Part shown: in pieces, positions 11,291 to 22,499 of the stretch
Layout of the letters: each line of letters begins with the position of its first letter
Numbering within the stretch: position 1 is the stretch's first letter
Made by a program: the position numbers and the translations under genes
The notes under the pieces: generated by a model
Told to the model about the DNA's origin: nothing
The model's input: only the letters and a program-made list of their open reading frames with translations
The model's database searches: none
Assembly (NCBI RefSeq): GCF_050908995.1
Contig: NC_135129.1
Coordinates: 1,240,001 to 1,304,000 of the forward strand
DNA length: 64,000 nt
Reading direction: 5' to 3'
Origin: Andrena cerasifolii
Taxonomy: Eukaryota; Arthropoda; Insecta; Hymenoptera; Andrenidae

Positions 11291-12185
11291 TATTTTATAA
11301 TTATTATTATCTTCTATTTTTTGTGATTTACTTGCTTTCGTGTACTTGGCGTAATTTTTTTACTTTTCTCAAGTTTTTTATGGAGATATAATAAACACTT
11401 TACACAAGTGCGAATCATGATAATTATGAATTTATTCACTTCTGTAAAGTACGGGTTCCTTACCGTTCCCGAGTCTTTATTTGGGCTCTCATGGAGGCAA
11501 GCGAAAAAAGCGGTGTTGTAAGAGTGAATATGCTCCACAAATTTCTTGGATTCGGAGTCTTTATCACACATTAGTTGTTGTAATAATATCGAGAATTATT
11601 TCGTTTCTAGGGGAGGGTCTCAAATGTCGCCGGACAGTGAGTCTGGGCACGTATGTGACTTAGGCCCCTCGAAATGCCCTTCAGGAGACCAATTAGACAG
11701 GCACCCTCCTTCTGGTACCCAAAACCTGTAAAATTTCGTATTTCGCGGAGAAAACTGTGGTTATCTTAGGCCACGTACAGACTGGAGCACGAACGCGAAT
11801 GAGGCCTGCCGAGCCAGAATGTGTATACAAGTGTTGCACGTTGCTGAAGTGCTCCGGGGCCGTTCGCCGCATGCCTCGGGGCTGTTCGTCGTACGCCTCC
11901 AAAGTTGTCGGATCGGCCCGACGCATGTGGCGAAAGCAAGGGAAACACGAGCCTCCTTCTATACATGTTTATTTGTGTTTTTTTTTTAGAAATACAAATT
12001 TTAAGTGGCACCGCATATGTATTTTCTTTACTACTGCGTTGTAGTCTATATTTTTTATTTTGTAATTATTATTTTCTATTTTTTGTGATTTATTTGATTT
12101 CATGTACTTGGCATAACTTTTTTACCTTTTTTGAAGTGTTTTATGGGGATTTTCTTTACTACTGCGTTATAGTCTATAAAAAGAC
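11291..12185. repeat. Pair of diverged direct repeats plus a 28 bp direct repeat
   Basis: About 115 bp at 11291-11405 (starting TATTTTATAATTATTATTAT) recur with changes at 12054-12145; both contain TTCTATTTTTTGTGATTTA and TGTACTTGGC(G/A)TAA. A separate 28 bp word TTTCTTTACTACTGCGTT(G/A)TAG... occurs at 12022 and 12147. No gene. Confidence 0.7.
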
Positions 12186-12737
12186 GAATTCATAACTTTA
12201 CACTTAAAAATTAAAAGCAAATGATACTCTTCACATATTTTCATCCCCGTTCGGTGTTGAAGATTACTTTGTACTGGTCAATGAATTTGGAGTGTTTTTC
12301 GTCACATCAATAAATAACGAGTTATTTACTATGGATGTTCTTAGTGACTCACTCTGTACATTAATTTCCATTCAGATTCGTATTTCTCAAATGCCCAGGC
12401 AAGTATGGAGTAGTGTACATTCTCGAAGTCCCCAAATACCTGGCGTCTAGTTTAGTTTATATGTGTGACGGGGTGGCGTGATGCGCAGAGGCCACAAAGG
12501 GAGAGACATGCCCCAACGGACTTGCATTACCAAAAGGCATCTCCTTAACCCGACGGGGTGGTTTCTTCGCTTTCTGACATCGCGTCGGCTTTTGTTATGA
12601 TGTTAAAAGTTTCCTCAGTTTGCCTCGGTTTGCCTCGTGCACAGAACGAAAAATCTCAATTTGTCCAGCCCGAGGCATTCGGGTCTCCCTCGGCTTGTCT
12701 CATTCGCGTTCTTGCTCAAGTCTGTACGCGGCCTTAG
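11767..12737. repeat. Candidate 0.97 kb element with inverted ends
   Basis: The left end (about 11767-11815, TTAGGCCACGTACAGACTGG) is matched in reverse by 12690-12737 (CAAGTCTGTACGCGGCCTTA), sharing GAACGCGAATGAG as well. The interior holds part of the direct repeats listed separately and no coding sequence. No target duplication could be assigned. Confidence 0.4.
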
Positions 12738-14079
12738 GCGTCTCAAAAGATAGTAATCCCTGGCGAAGACAGGATAAAAAACTAGTAATATGATAAGTAG
12801 TAATAATCGCTTACAAATATTGCAGGAACTTAGTAATTCTTTTGCACTGTTTTCACTTATGCGAGACTCGATTATATGTAAGCTGTAAGAAACGGAATGC
12901 TTGTGCAAGAATTAAACTTGTATAATAAGTAACTTGTACTATAGGTAAGTTGTACAATAATAAGGTGTAGAATAAGTGAGCTCTGGGCGCGGTGTCACTT
13001 GTACTTATATCATATTCCGGAATGTCAGTTATGAGGGGTATGCGTGGTATGCAACATGAGTCATGTGCAAAATATGCGTTGTATGCGCAGAATGTCACTG
13101 GTCCTTTATTTGAGGCTCCGAAAAGGGGCTACTCAACCCAATTGATAGGTTTTGGTGTTTTTGGTTGGGAAGGGGTAAGGGTGGCTTTGATTTAGTGAGG
13201 TTTGGGGGGGGGTGAGACGTGGTCTCGATATAAGAAGGTTTGGGAAGTGAGTCGTGCTCTTGATTTAAGAGGGATTTTGGGGACGAGGGACTTGTTTTAG
13301 ATTTAGGGGGGAGAAGAGGGGTGGATTTCGTACTTGACCATCGCGAGATGGGGACCGTTAAGGTACATCTTGTAAGGAAGTCGTAACGCTCAATACGAGA
13401 ATATTGAAAATCACACTGGGCATCGCTCGCCGTCGTCGAAGGCGCGAGGCCCCGTAGGACACGTAAGATGTATATACAATGTAACTTGGATTCTCGATGA
13501 ATGCCGATGACGTCAGGGGCATCGGCGAGGGTTCGAGGCGCGTAAAAGGAACGAGAGGCATTCGTTTGTACGACTCAGGGTAGTTAGCATCGACGATCCA
13601 GAGTATTCTTTACAATCTTTTGGATGGCCTAGTGTTTGGGGAGGGGTGAGAGTTGTGTTTTTAGCCATGATATAAAACTGACTCATTTCTTTGCTCAGAA
13701 TTTTCAACCGAGACGTTTAATGGTTGGGCCGTGGGCACGGATGGGTCCCAAATTCGAGGACCAGTTTCTTTCGAAGGTAGTATACATCGTATGATGGGAC
13801 CGCGATCTATTTCTGCATATACAATGTCTGAATTCCGTCCACCTCCAAATCCTAATACTACGTGTGAATTATAAATGTGCAATTTATACAGGGTTTCCGC
13901 GAATGGTGTTGGAATGCGACTAAAAGTTCAAGAATTTATTCTTTTCAGGAATACTGGGACATGTTTAAGAAAGTTACACATAATTAATTTATATTTAATT
14001 TTACTTTTAGTACTATGTATTGTGAAGCCTATTATATCTGCGGCTGCAGATGTTGATATCAGTCTTGGGAGTTCATATA
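12738..14079. other. No firm gene; one short open fragment after a splice-like AG
   Basis: Mostly non-coding, with a G-rich stretch at 13130-13330. After TTTCTTTGCTCAG, bases 13699-13874 read open on the + strand for 57 codons to a stop and include GSIHRMMGPRSISAYTMSEF. I do not recognise it and find no upstream exon. TGACGTCA lies at 13508. Confidence 0.25.
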
Positions 14080-15358
14080 CATTCTGTGAAAAAAGTACCG
14101 GGAATTGGTCAATGAAACACAAAATATGTATTATTCATCCCAATTTAATGTATCGCCTTCAAAGTAGGCCCCTTTCGAAATAATACACTTATGCCAACGA
14201 AGAACCCAATCATCAAAACAATTTTTGAACGCATTTATAGGAATCAACTTCGGTACTCGCCGCGAATTCTCTTTTATGTCATCTATCGACTGAAAACGGG
14301 TGCCTCGAAGTGGTAATTTCAGTTTTGGAAAAAGAAAAAAGCCGGCCGGAGCCATATCAGGGGAATACGGTGGCTGCTCGATAAGATTTCTTGAGTTTTT
14401 GGCCAGAAATTCGTTCGCAATAATAGCCTTGTGAGATGGTGCATTATCGTGGTGCAAAATCCATGAGTTTTAAGGTCGCATAACGCTCAGATAATATTCT
14501 TTATTTACTGTCTTACCTTGTGGCAAGAATTCCGAGTGCACAACACCGCGGTAGTCGAAAAAAAACTGTCAACATCACCTTCACTTTCGATCGACTTTGA
14601 CGTGCTTTTTTCGGTTTCGGCTGAATTGGAAGGCGCCATTCCGAAGCTTGTTGACTGGTTTGCATGTCAAACTCGTAAACCCATGTCTCATCACCGGTCA
14701 CAATGCGTTTTATGAATGTGGAGTCGGAATTGACTCGTTCTAGCATGTCTTCAGCGACCTTAACGCGATTGAGTTGTTGCAGAAAATTCCGGTCTTTCGG
14801 CACTAGTCGAGCGGCAACGCGTTTCATGCCCAAACAATCGTTTAAAATGGTACGAATTGATTCGTGAGACACAGAAATTTCGGTGGCTATCTCTCTCAGA
14901 CTTAAACGACGATTTCCAGCCACCATTTCCTTTACTTTAGCGATGCGAAGTTCAGTCGAAGACGTTGATGGCCGACCAGAGCGAGGCAAATCTTCCACCA
15001 CGTCTCGACCGCTTTTAAATGCACTGTACCACTCATACGCGCGTGTTTTTTGATAAAATCGATTCACCGCAAGCCTTATGTAACATTTTCAGCGCTTCGG
15101 CACACGAAATTCCATTTGCGATACAAAATTTCAGACAGATTCTTTGTTCGATATTTTTATCCATTGTAAAAATCGCAAAACACACTTGAGATGAACTGAC
15201 GCAATGGCGCACTGTAAACAAACTAAATGACAAGTGACGCTCAAACTACGCGTGAGTATAGAGGACAGCTGTGCCAACTTAGCGACAAAACGAATTTCAA
15301 CAATCCCTTTAAGCGAGCTTTTTAAATGATCGATTCCCGGTACTTTTTTGACAGAATG
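14080..15358 (-). mobile_element. Full-length mariner-like element (inactive)
   Basis: Terminal inverted repeats of about 30 bp run from CATTCTGTGAAAAAAGTACC at 14080 to its mirror ending at 15358, and differ at only a few positions. TA duplications flank both ends (14078-14079 and 15359-15360). The length, 1,279 bp, is the classic mariner size. It carries one reverse-strand transposase pseudogene. Confidence 0.95.
14131..15164 (-). pseudogene. mariner transposase (DD34D family), inactivated
   Basis: Cut-and-paste transposase of the Tc1/mariner superfamily, with an N-terminal helix-turn-helix (SLREIATEISVSHESIRTIL) and a DDE/D catalytic domain. The start is the Met at 15164 (MDKNIEQRICLKF). 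Visible catalytic blocks: GDETWVYEF (first Asp present), HHDNAPSH (second Asp present) and YSPDMAPAGFFLFP, where the third catalytic Asp of the usual APxD motif is Gly. Other breaks: an extra A in the run at about 15050, an extra T at about 14565, and loss of about 18 codons with a stop just before the HHDN block. Known members are about 345 residues. The element is dead in several independent ways. Confidence 0.92.
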
Positions 15359-15360
15359 TA

Positions 15361-16504
15361 TTTAGAGCCGAAGGATTTACCTGGATACCGAATAAAACTG
15401 CAACAGCAAAATCACGCATACTGTATGCTCTGTCTGTTCCGCGTTGCATAAACTCGCGGAGAAAATAGTCGGGCTTACATTTACCGTTAAGGGTAATGAT
15501 TTATTAGTAGGCATTCCTGGGATCCTCACATCTGCGTTGCACACTTTATTAAACAGTTTGACCGTTGCAAGGATAAGCCAACGCCTTTGACCACCTCACG
15601 GGCACCACCAGAAGGGTCGCCGGTTAACGCGACCCCACGTGCAACGCAGATGTGGGCGTCCTTGCGCTTTCTTGCCGTCTTACGCGGGCAGGTAAGAAAA
15701 CTTTGCCGCCAAATACCATAACAAGGCGCCATCCCGCCAAATTTAGCCACTTTCCCAGAAAAGGCGCGCCAAGGGCGCAGGGAATAGATGGCGCGTTTGG
15801 TCCTAGGGAAATTACCCGATTGGCTGACACGGCAAACGTTGGCCAATCGGATCAAAGCCACCCCGCCGGAATCACTTCAAGAAATCGGACGAGTCCGGCA
15901 GTGGGTTAACTAAAATCAGTCAAAGAAAAAACTCTCGACCGAAAGGTCGTACAAAAAGACGACACGCGTTCGTACGTGACTCACACGAACCACCCTCACA
16001 TTTCACTGTTTTTTTTATTGTTCATTTTTAATACTTGTTGCACAGTTTTATTAAATATAGTTTTTTTTGTTATTACATGTTACATAATTGTGCATCCATT
16101 TATTAACCCTAATTCGGTAAAGCGTCTAGGGTATCCTCGTGATTCCGGTGTCAAGACATTTCGAACGGAGCCTTACAACCTCCGTCGACTCGAAAATAAA
16201 TCTCGGGTCGCATCGAGTCTACGTGTGAACACTGTCTGTTGCAACTACTCCTCAAAACTCGGCAGCTAACTGTATGAGGGTAAATAACACTCCCACAAAT
16301 CCCAATAATAGGAAAAAGAAAACTCCTATACCCCTTTCCACTGGCTAAACTTCGGAAACGACGATAATTTATTAAACATTAAAATGCCGTACTTAAATTA
16401 TGTAGATTAAAAATTTCAAACGTGTTTCCTTTTGGAGATTAGATGGAGCTATTATTTATTAAACAATATTTTCAAAAGCTGAATTCTTCGATGCAAAATG
16501 CACT
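15361..16504. other. Repeat-like region without a confirmed gene
   Basis: A reverse-strand open stretch (about 15500 to 15389) reads ITLNGKCKPDYFLREF and meets a GTAAAT donor-like site; it could be a decayed exon, cut by the mariner at 15360. A 16 bp perfect inverted repeat CACATCTGCGTTGCAC lies at 15527-15542 and 15639-15654. The more GC-rich block 15580-15900 looks like part of an unidentified repeat. Confidence 0.3.
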
Positions 16505-17032
16505 TCAACAATTTAAACTAATCACGTGCCGATACGTGATAGTTTCTGCAGTAGTGACACAAACGTGTTATTCTTCGTGGCGGAACAGGATCATGTGCTA
16601 GTTCTCGCCGCAAAGTACGAAATGTGCTATTTTTTAATCCAAAATGACGATAATTATCTGCTTTGATACGTTTAATTATACGTTTCTGGCTGTATTTAAA
16701 AGGATTCTAGCACGTAACGTGTTGGAAACTGATCTTTTTAAAATCGGGAGCAAATCATTTATTGCTCGATGTGAAATTTTATGTGTATCAGCCCACTCTT
16801 TGGGAATATTCAATTCAGTTGCTAATTCTTCAGGAGTCTGTGAATTTTCGAAGGAGGCAAAATTCTGAATTTCTTCTAAATTCGGAGAAAGTTCTATATT
16901 ACTTTCGGTATTATTGGAAGAAGATTGCGAACTTGTGCGAGGTGAAACATATAAGTATATTGGTAATGAGAAGATAAAGACAAGATGTTGAATGTGAAAT
17001 TGATTGTGAACTAGTTCCAGGTTAAACATCAC
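16505..17032 (-). pseudogene. Fragment of a repeat-associated uncharacterised protein
   Basis: The reverse-strand frame 17032-16676 ends with WADTHKISHRAINDLLPIL and LRARILLNTAR. The reading then continues in a shifted frame down to about 16513 as NYRHFGLKNSTFRTLRRE. This layout (…INDLLPIL…LL.T.R…YYHFGL) recurs in repetitive insect proteins that I associate with mobile elements, without a firm superfamily. The frame break and missing downstream part point to a pseudogene. Confidence 0.35.
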
Positions 17033-17250
17033 TAGTGGGGTACTAACAAAGTGGATTGAAGATGTTAAATATGAAGAACTAGCATCTAATAAATGATGTT
17101 CTGGCTTCCTGAACGGTACGATTAACTGATCTTATTAGCACGCATATAGTACTTATTCAATTTCAATTTGCCAGTCATTATTAAGGGGGTAGACACGGGC
17201 AATGCAGCGCTCTGTATATCGACACAATCTGACCCGAAACATGGGTTCGG

Positions 17251-17560
17251 GAAATTACGTTGTTTGTCCTTATATGAGCAGATTTTAGGCTGGGTGAGGT
17301 CGCATTCGAAAGATGAAGGTTCAATGCAGCCCGCTCTGGTCATGGTTCGACGAGATTGTGTTGATATCTAATAATATGAATGTTGAAAGTAGAGCAAAAG
17401 TCGACAAAATACACCCGCATGAATCCAAGTATTTGTAGGCCACTAAAAGAGTTTTGTAATTCAAACGATGAGCAGAGCGGGCTGCATTGAACCTTCCTCT
17501 TTCGAACGAGACCTCACCCAGCCCAAAATCTGCTCATATAAGGACAAACAACGTAATTTC
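17251..17560. repeat. Inverted repeat, 88 bp arms
   Basis: 17251-17338 and 17473-17560 are reverse complements with a handful of differences, sharing CCTTATATGAGCAGATTTT and CAATGCAGCCCGCTCTG. The spacer is 134 bp and no coding content is seen. Confidence 0.85.
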
Positions 17561-18499
17561 GTGACTGTATTCCCAAATACGAGTTCCGCCATATTGGCGA
17601 TAATACAGAGCAAGTCAGGTGACAAATTTAGTTCAGCTAGTGCATACGAGATGGCGCCTACTCGGGAAGACTGCCAACGTGGAACCATAGCAAATTGAAG
17701 CGTTAGCTGGATCAGAGATGTAAGATGCGAAGATTTCCGAATGCAGCGCCGCCTGCGGTGGAGTAAGGAATCTCAGCTTGTGATATCTCCGCTCTATAGA
17801 ATAATATTCTTTGGTAGTTTCGTGCTATGCAAGATGCGAAGAATTAAAGATTTTCTACTTCAGCGCCCCGCTTGTACGTTGTTGGTACTACATTACGCGG
17901 GCTTTTTTGGCAGGATACCGTAACGGACATACGCGAACGTAGAGTAACCGTCATTCGTAGTACTGTGTACAATGCGTGCGGTTGGTTATAAATATTTAAT
18001 ATTTCAGGTGGTGATCGTCCATCTTTTGAAGGCATCAACTAAACAGGTAAGTATTTTTTTTCATTAATTTATATACTTTCGCTTTCTTTTTTTTATTTAT
18101 CTTTTTCCTCTGTCTGTTTTTCTGGTTTTTGTCATGAATGAACGTGACACGCAACAGCGTTGGTGAAAAATTTGACCTGCATCACGCGCAATCAGAAGAC
18201 TGCCCCTTTTGTTCAAAACATCTTGCATATTACATCTCTTCATCATTTATCTTACATATAACATAATACTTGCATACCTATGTGTATTTATTGTCTATCA
18301 ATATTAGTTTTTATATTAAAACAAACAATGGCATGTTAATTATTGCCGTCAATAGTAATAATTATGATCGTCACAACAGTTAATGTGTTAACTGCAATTT
18401 CATTTGCCATCGCATTCCCGGGGAAACGTGTGGACATTTTTTAATGTACCCTTGCAAAATTTTACAGTCGTTATAATTGAGTCATAAACCATTTCCATG
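17561..18499. other. No gene seen
   Basis: Contains a degenerate duplication around AAGATGCGAAGA (about 17722 and 17830) and otherwise AT-rich spacer. Confidence 0.4.
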
Positions 18500-19970
18500 A
18501 TTTGTACCACCTTCAGGTCAACCAAATGTAGCTTCGTAAAAACAGGTATTTCTTGGTTGTGATAACGCGAACAACTACTATTTGTTGGCGGGCGACCTTA
18601 ACGCCAAACACGAATCATGGGGTAACACAATAAATAACAACAGGGACACTTCGCTGCACCTATGGTACATGAGAAACAAGTTGAAGTTTAGAGCATCGCT
18701 AAGAGGCACCTCCTCACCTTCATTCATTAAAAGCGGAGCCTTTTTAGATCTATGCCTGGCTGATGATCGAATAAAGATAAATAACCTAGCAGATAATAAA
18801 ATAAAATGCATCAACTATGATAGCGACCACAAAGCCCTCTGTATATCTATATCCATAGAGCAATTAACACTCATTGAACTTGAAAGGAACATGCTTAAAG
18901 AAAACAAAGATTTTCGCAAAATTAATTGGGACAAATACAGTAATTCATTACTTGAATCCGGTTCAAATTTAGATATTCCAGAGGACAGAAACCTCTCAAT
19001 CCCTGAAATAGATTCACTCCTTGAAAAAATAAACAAAAACATTATGAAGATTCAAGCAATTGAAGATTCTGTCCCTGACATAAACTCGAACCGCAACTCC
19101 ACTGATAAATTCATTACAGCCGAAATAATTGCACTACGTCAAGAAAAAAGCTACATCTTGACACAACTAAAGAACCTAGCTAGAAGATCATCCACCAACC
19201 TCAGCATTCAATCTCTAATTCGCGAGCTTAAAGATCTGCTAAGACGGATTAGATATAAAATCAAGAAAGAATTTCAAAAGTCAATTAGTACTCATTGGAG
19301 AAACAAAATAAGTAAAATCTCCACCAAAAATTCAAAAGAGTTATTCCCGTCAATCAATAGTATATTTAGACGGGAAAATAAAAATATCTTAGAAACAATA
19401 AAAATCCCATCCAATTCACAAGACTTGTTAAACGAATCAGGCATAGACATACATAGGCTCCTCAAGGATGACGAAGAAAATTTCTTAGTCTAGGATCCAG
19501 TCCAAAAACTGAATCTTCTAGGAACTCACTTCCAAAAGGTCCACACCCAAAACGACGACTTGGGCAAACCCCGTTTGAACATGATCGTCAGAAACAAAGT
19601 TGAAGCCTTAATTAACGAAATAAACGAGGAAAACACGCGCTCAGATGGTGTGTGTGTTTTCTCAACTGATAACCCAGCATCCAACCCCACTCAAACTAAC
19701 AACATAGAAAATTATTTCACAGATCTGGCTCAAGTGGCATACATTTTCAAAAACTTAAATAACAAAAAATCCTCTAGCTTCGACGGCATCCCCAATTTTA
19801 TACTAAAAAAATTACCTCAAATATACATATATTTTTACACAATTATATTTAACAATTGTCTGAATAACACATACTTTCCAACCAAATGGAAAACAGCTAA
19901 ATTGATCCCTATCCAAAAGAAAGATAAAGACGGAAGCAACCCTTCCAGCTACAGACCGATTAGTTTACTC
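18500..19970 (+). pseudogene. Non-LTR retrotransposon (LINE, jockey-like) ORF2 fragment
   Basis: The long frame at 18582-19493 begins inside an AP-like endonuclease: LAGDLNAKHESWGN, SGAFLDLCLADDRI and NYDSDHKAL, where the SDH motif is catalytic in this family. It is followed by a linker rich in Lys/Glu. A second frame (19560-20027, different phase) starts the reverse transcriptase: KKSSSFDGIPNFILKKLP, KWKTAKLIPIQKKDKDG and YRPISLL. The sequence stops at the first RT blocks; the catalytic YxDD part, RNase H and 3' end are absent because the copy is cut at about 19970, where another transposon begins. Stops and frame breaks make it dead. Clade is inferred from the endonuclease/RT pattern. Confidence 0.85.
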
Positions 19971-20184
19971 TTCGTCGAAATTCCAACTTCATTATTCAAC
20001 TACTGGCAGTGGCATCGAAGATTTTGATATAGTTAAATGTCAACGGAATGGATTAGAAAATGTATATTATATAGAGTGCAAAATGTGCAAATGCACAGAG
20101 CGCATATCCTGTCTTCGGAAGAGTGATGCCACTATAGATATCAACCGCGCCGCTGTTGCCGCAACAATGAAGACGGGCGGCGGA
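19969..20184 (+). pseudogene. Mutator-like transposase, N-terminal piece
   Basis: Open + strand reading contains TTGSGIEDFDIVKC, CKMCKCTERI and INRAAVAATMKTGGG. It breaks off at GGCGGCGGA. The continuation (GGG then YNQLEDILTA) is found in the same phase from about 21323-21340, so about 1.14 kb of foreign sequence splits the gene. The first codons are lost at the junction with the LINE. Confidence 0.75.
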
Positions 20185-20739
20185 TCAACAGACGCGGTCG
20201 CGTCTGGAAGCTAATTCCCCCTTCCCCTCTATCCATAGGCACACTGAGCGACCATGTCTCTATACACGAAAGACAGCGAAATTGACAGGTCGTCGGAGCT
20301 ATTTTAGCCTTATTATCTTATTTTATGACATAGTCCCGGTGTTTTTACATGATTAAGCGAATCTTTTTTTTTTCGAACCTATATGTCGGTTTACTTAATG
20401 TATCAAGCTATTTGTCTAAAAGATATAAGATTTATTTTGAATTAATAGTTATAAAAATGATACTTTTAGGATTACGAGGTATGACGTCACGTTTTCCTTC
20501 TCCACTTGACGCCAGTAGGTGTCGCCTCGAAAGCATAATTTATAAATGTCACTTGGCTGTCATTCAATCATAATAACCTGCTAGTTGTTGACATTTTTGA
20601 AACGTCACGATGGTAAAGAAGATATTTAATCAAGGTTAAAGGTAGGATTATTTATAAAATATTTAATATGAAAAAAGTGATGAAATCCCCCCCCCCCCCC
20701 ATAAACATGATTCATGTATGAAAGAAGCTAATTTCCTTT

Positions 20740-20950
20740 AATTCACGAAAAAAGTTCTCACGCAAAGATTGTGAAATCATCTTTGCTAATTCCAATTGTA
20801 CCTTTAACCCTTTAATTCACGAAAAAAGTTCTCACGCAAAGATTGTGAAATCATCTTTGCTAATTCCAATTGTACCTTTAATTCGCGAAAAACATTAAAA
20901 ACATTCTCAGGTAAAGATTGTGAAATCAACTTTGCTAATTCCAATTGTAT
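20740..20950 (-). repeat. Three tandem units of 66-75 bp that keep one reading frame
   Basis: Units start at about 20740, 20814 and 20880. The first two are almost identical. Read on the reverse strand each unit encodes a variant of QLELAKMISQSLRENFFREL, an amphipathic-looking helix. One stop lies between units 1 and 2. Whether it was ever translated is unknown. Confidence 0.75.
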
Positions 20951-21035
20951 TCTCGTTCTCCGTTCGAACACTGATTCCTCTGTCACTTTTTATACTTCAC
21001 ATTCCTTTATTGGCCACAAATCAATTCAGTGCTCA

Positions 21036-21320
21036 GATTTTCAGCTTCGGTTTTAAGGAATTAGCGGGCGAGACCTGTTGTTGACACAAAATCTTTTATA
21101 AGAGGGACATCTTCTGTTAAAAATGTCATATGAAAATCGTTTTACGATGGAAAATAATAAAAACTTGGTAGAGACTAATTTAAACGAATGAAAGTCGGTA
21201 ATAGATTAATAGCACATTCGCCAGCCTGCACTAGTGATATGAAACATTTTGTTTTAAGTCGACTTCATAGTTTTTTCTTATACAACGCCCGCTAATTCCT
21301 TAAAACCGAAGCTGAAAATC
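21036..21320. repeat. Small element with 35 bp perfect inverted ends
   Basis: GATTTTCAGCTTCGGTTTTA... (21036-21070) is exactly mirrored at 21286-21320. The body is 285 bp of non-coding DNA. The G17 run starts three bases after the right arm. MITE-like, superfamily unknown. Confidence 0.75.
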
Positions 21321-21322
21321 GT

Positions 21323-22475
21323 GGGGGGGGGGGGGGGGGTATAATCAACTGGAGGACATACTGACTGCCGTGTCCTGTATAACGAAAAGGATCTACGAGA
21401 ACTGTCAGAATGACCTAATCGATGCCCTCGATGTAGCCGCACAACGCGAAACGGAAGATGCTGGAAAAGAGGAAAAAGCATTAGCTATAGTAAGGGGCGA
21501 CGTATATCCAGAATCAAATGTACCGTTTATCCCAGTTGTCGCAGATGGCAGCTGGATGAAAAGGTTATACCGTGGAGGAGATTACAATTCTCTTTCTGGC
21601 GCAGGAGCCATCGTGAGATACCACACGGCGAAAGTGCTGTACATCAGTGTGAAGAATAAATTCTGCATGGCTTGCCAAATAGCAGCTACGAAGAAGGAAG
21701 AACCGCGCGAGCATCGTTGCTTCAAGAACTGGGGTCGTAATCAGAGTTCAACTGGCATGGAAAGTGTCGCTATTGTCGAAGGCTTCAAATGCAGCATAGA
21801 TATGCACGGCCTAGTATACTCTATATTAGTTGCCGATGGCGACAGCAGTGTGTACAAGAAGATATTGGACGAAAAATAGAATGCACCAATCACCTGCTAC
21901 GCAATTTCAGTAGAAAAATAAGCGAAATCGTAGCAAAAGGCCGCAATAAATCTCTCCGCCTGCGTACCGGTATAAAGAAAGCTGCAGAATACCGGTGCCA
22001 AGAAGAAATAACACTCGATCAACAAATACAAAATTTGAAGGAAAACTTGACGAATGTACTCAGTCACGTTTTCGGTGAACACAAAGAGTGTCAGAGGTTA
22101 GCATACTTCTGTAATAAATACTCTGATCCCAACAGAGTAGACTACGTTCCACAACTGAGAGAAGCTGGTATTTATCAAAGTATCGAAGAAGCAATGCAGC
22201 CACTTTTCACTAAAGCTGACCGTTTGCTGCACGGTCTAAATAACAATGCCGTTGAAAGTTTTAATAATATCATTGCTAAATTCATCGGAGGCAAAAGGAT
22301 AAACTTTGGACGAGGGGGCTCGTATCAGGGTAGAGTCTCCGCTGCAGTCGTCCAATATAACACGAAAGAGGCGTTTAGCAGATTGAGTATGGCAATGAAT
22401 AAAGAGCCGACAACCATAGTAAGAAAGCTGGAAGAACGGCGGAAGCGTGCAGCAGAAAAGGCAAGGGAATATTAA
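21323..22475 (+). pseudogene. Mutator-like (MULE) transposase, main catalytic piece
   Basis: DDE transposase resembling the Mutator-like family often found in ant and other insect genomes. Two frames make up this piece (to 21879, then 21885-22475). Motifs in order: VVADGSWMKR (first Asp), SGAGAIV, CMAC, LVADGDSSVYKKI (second Asp), ECTNHLLRN (the C..H pair between the Asp and Glu) and LNNNAVESFNNIIAKF (catalytic Glu). About ten codons appear lost between ILDEK and IECTNH at 21879, which changes frame. Downstream the same reading leads into a YqaJ-type nuclease, as in related composite genes. Confidence 0.85.
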
Positions 22476-22499
22476 AAAGAAGCGAAAGCGTCCTCTTTC

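Larger units (their letters stand above)
20185..21322. mobile_element. Composite insertion splitting the Mutator-like gene
   Basis: Between the two halves lie a C14 run (20687-20700), a three-unit tandem repeat (20740-20950) and a 35 bp perfect inverted repeat (21036-21070 with 21286-21320). A G17 run (21323-21339) sits at the exit junction. TGACGTCA occurs at 20482. I could not identify the insertion's ends or a target duplication; more than one element may be present. Confidence 0.5.
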
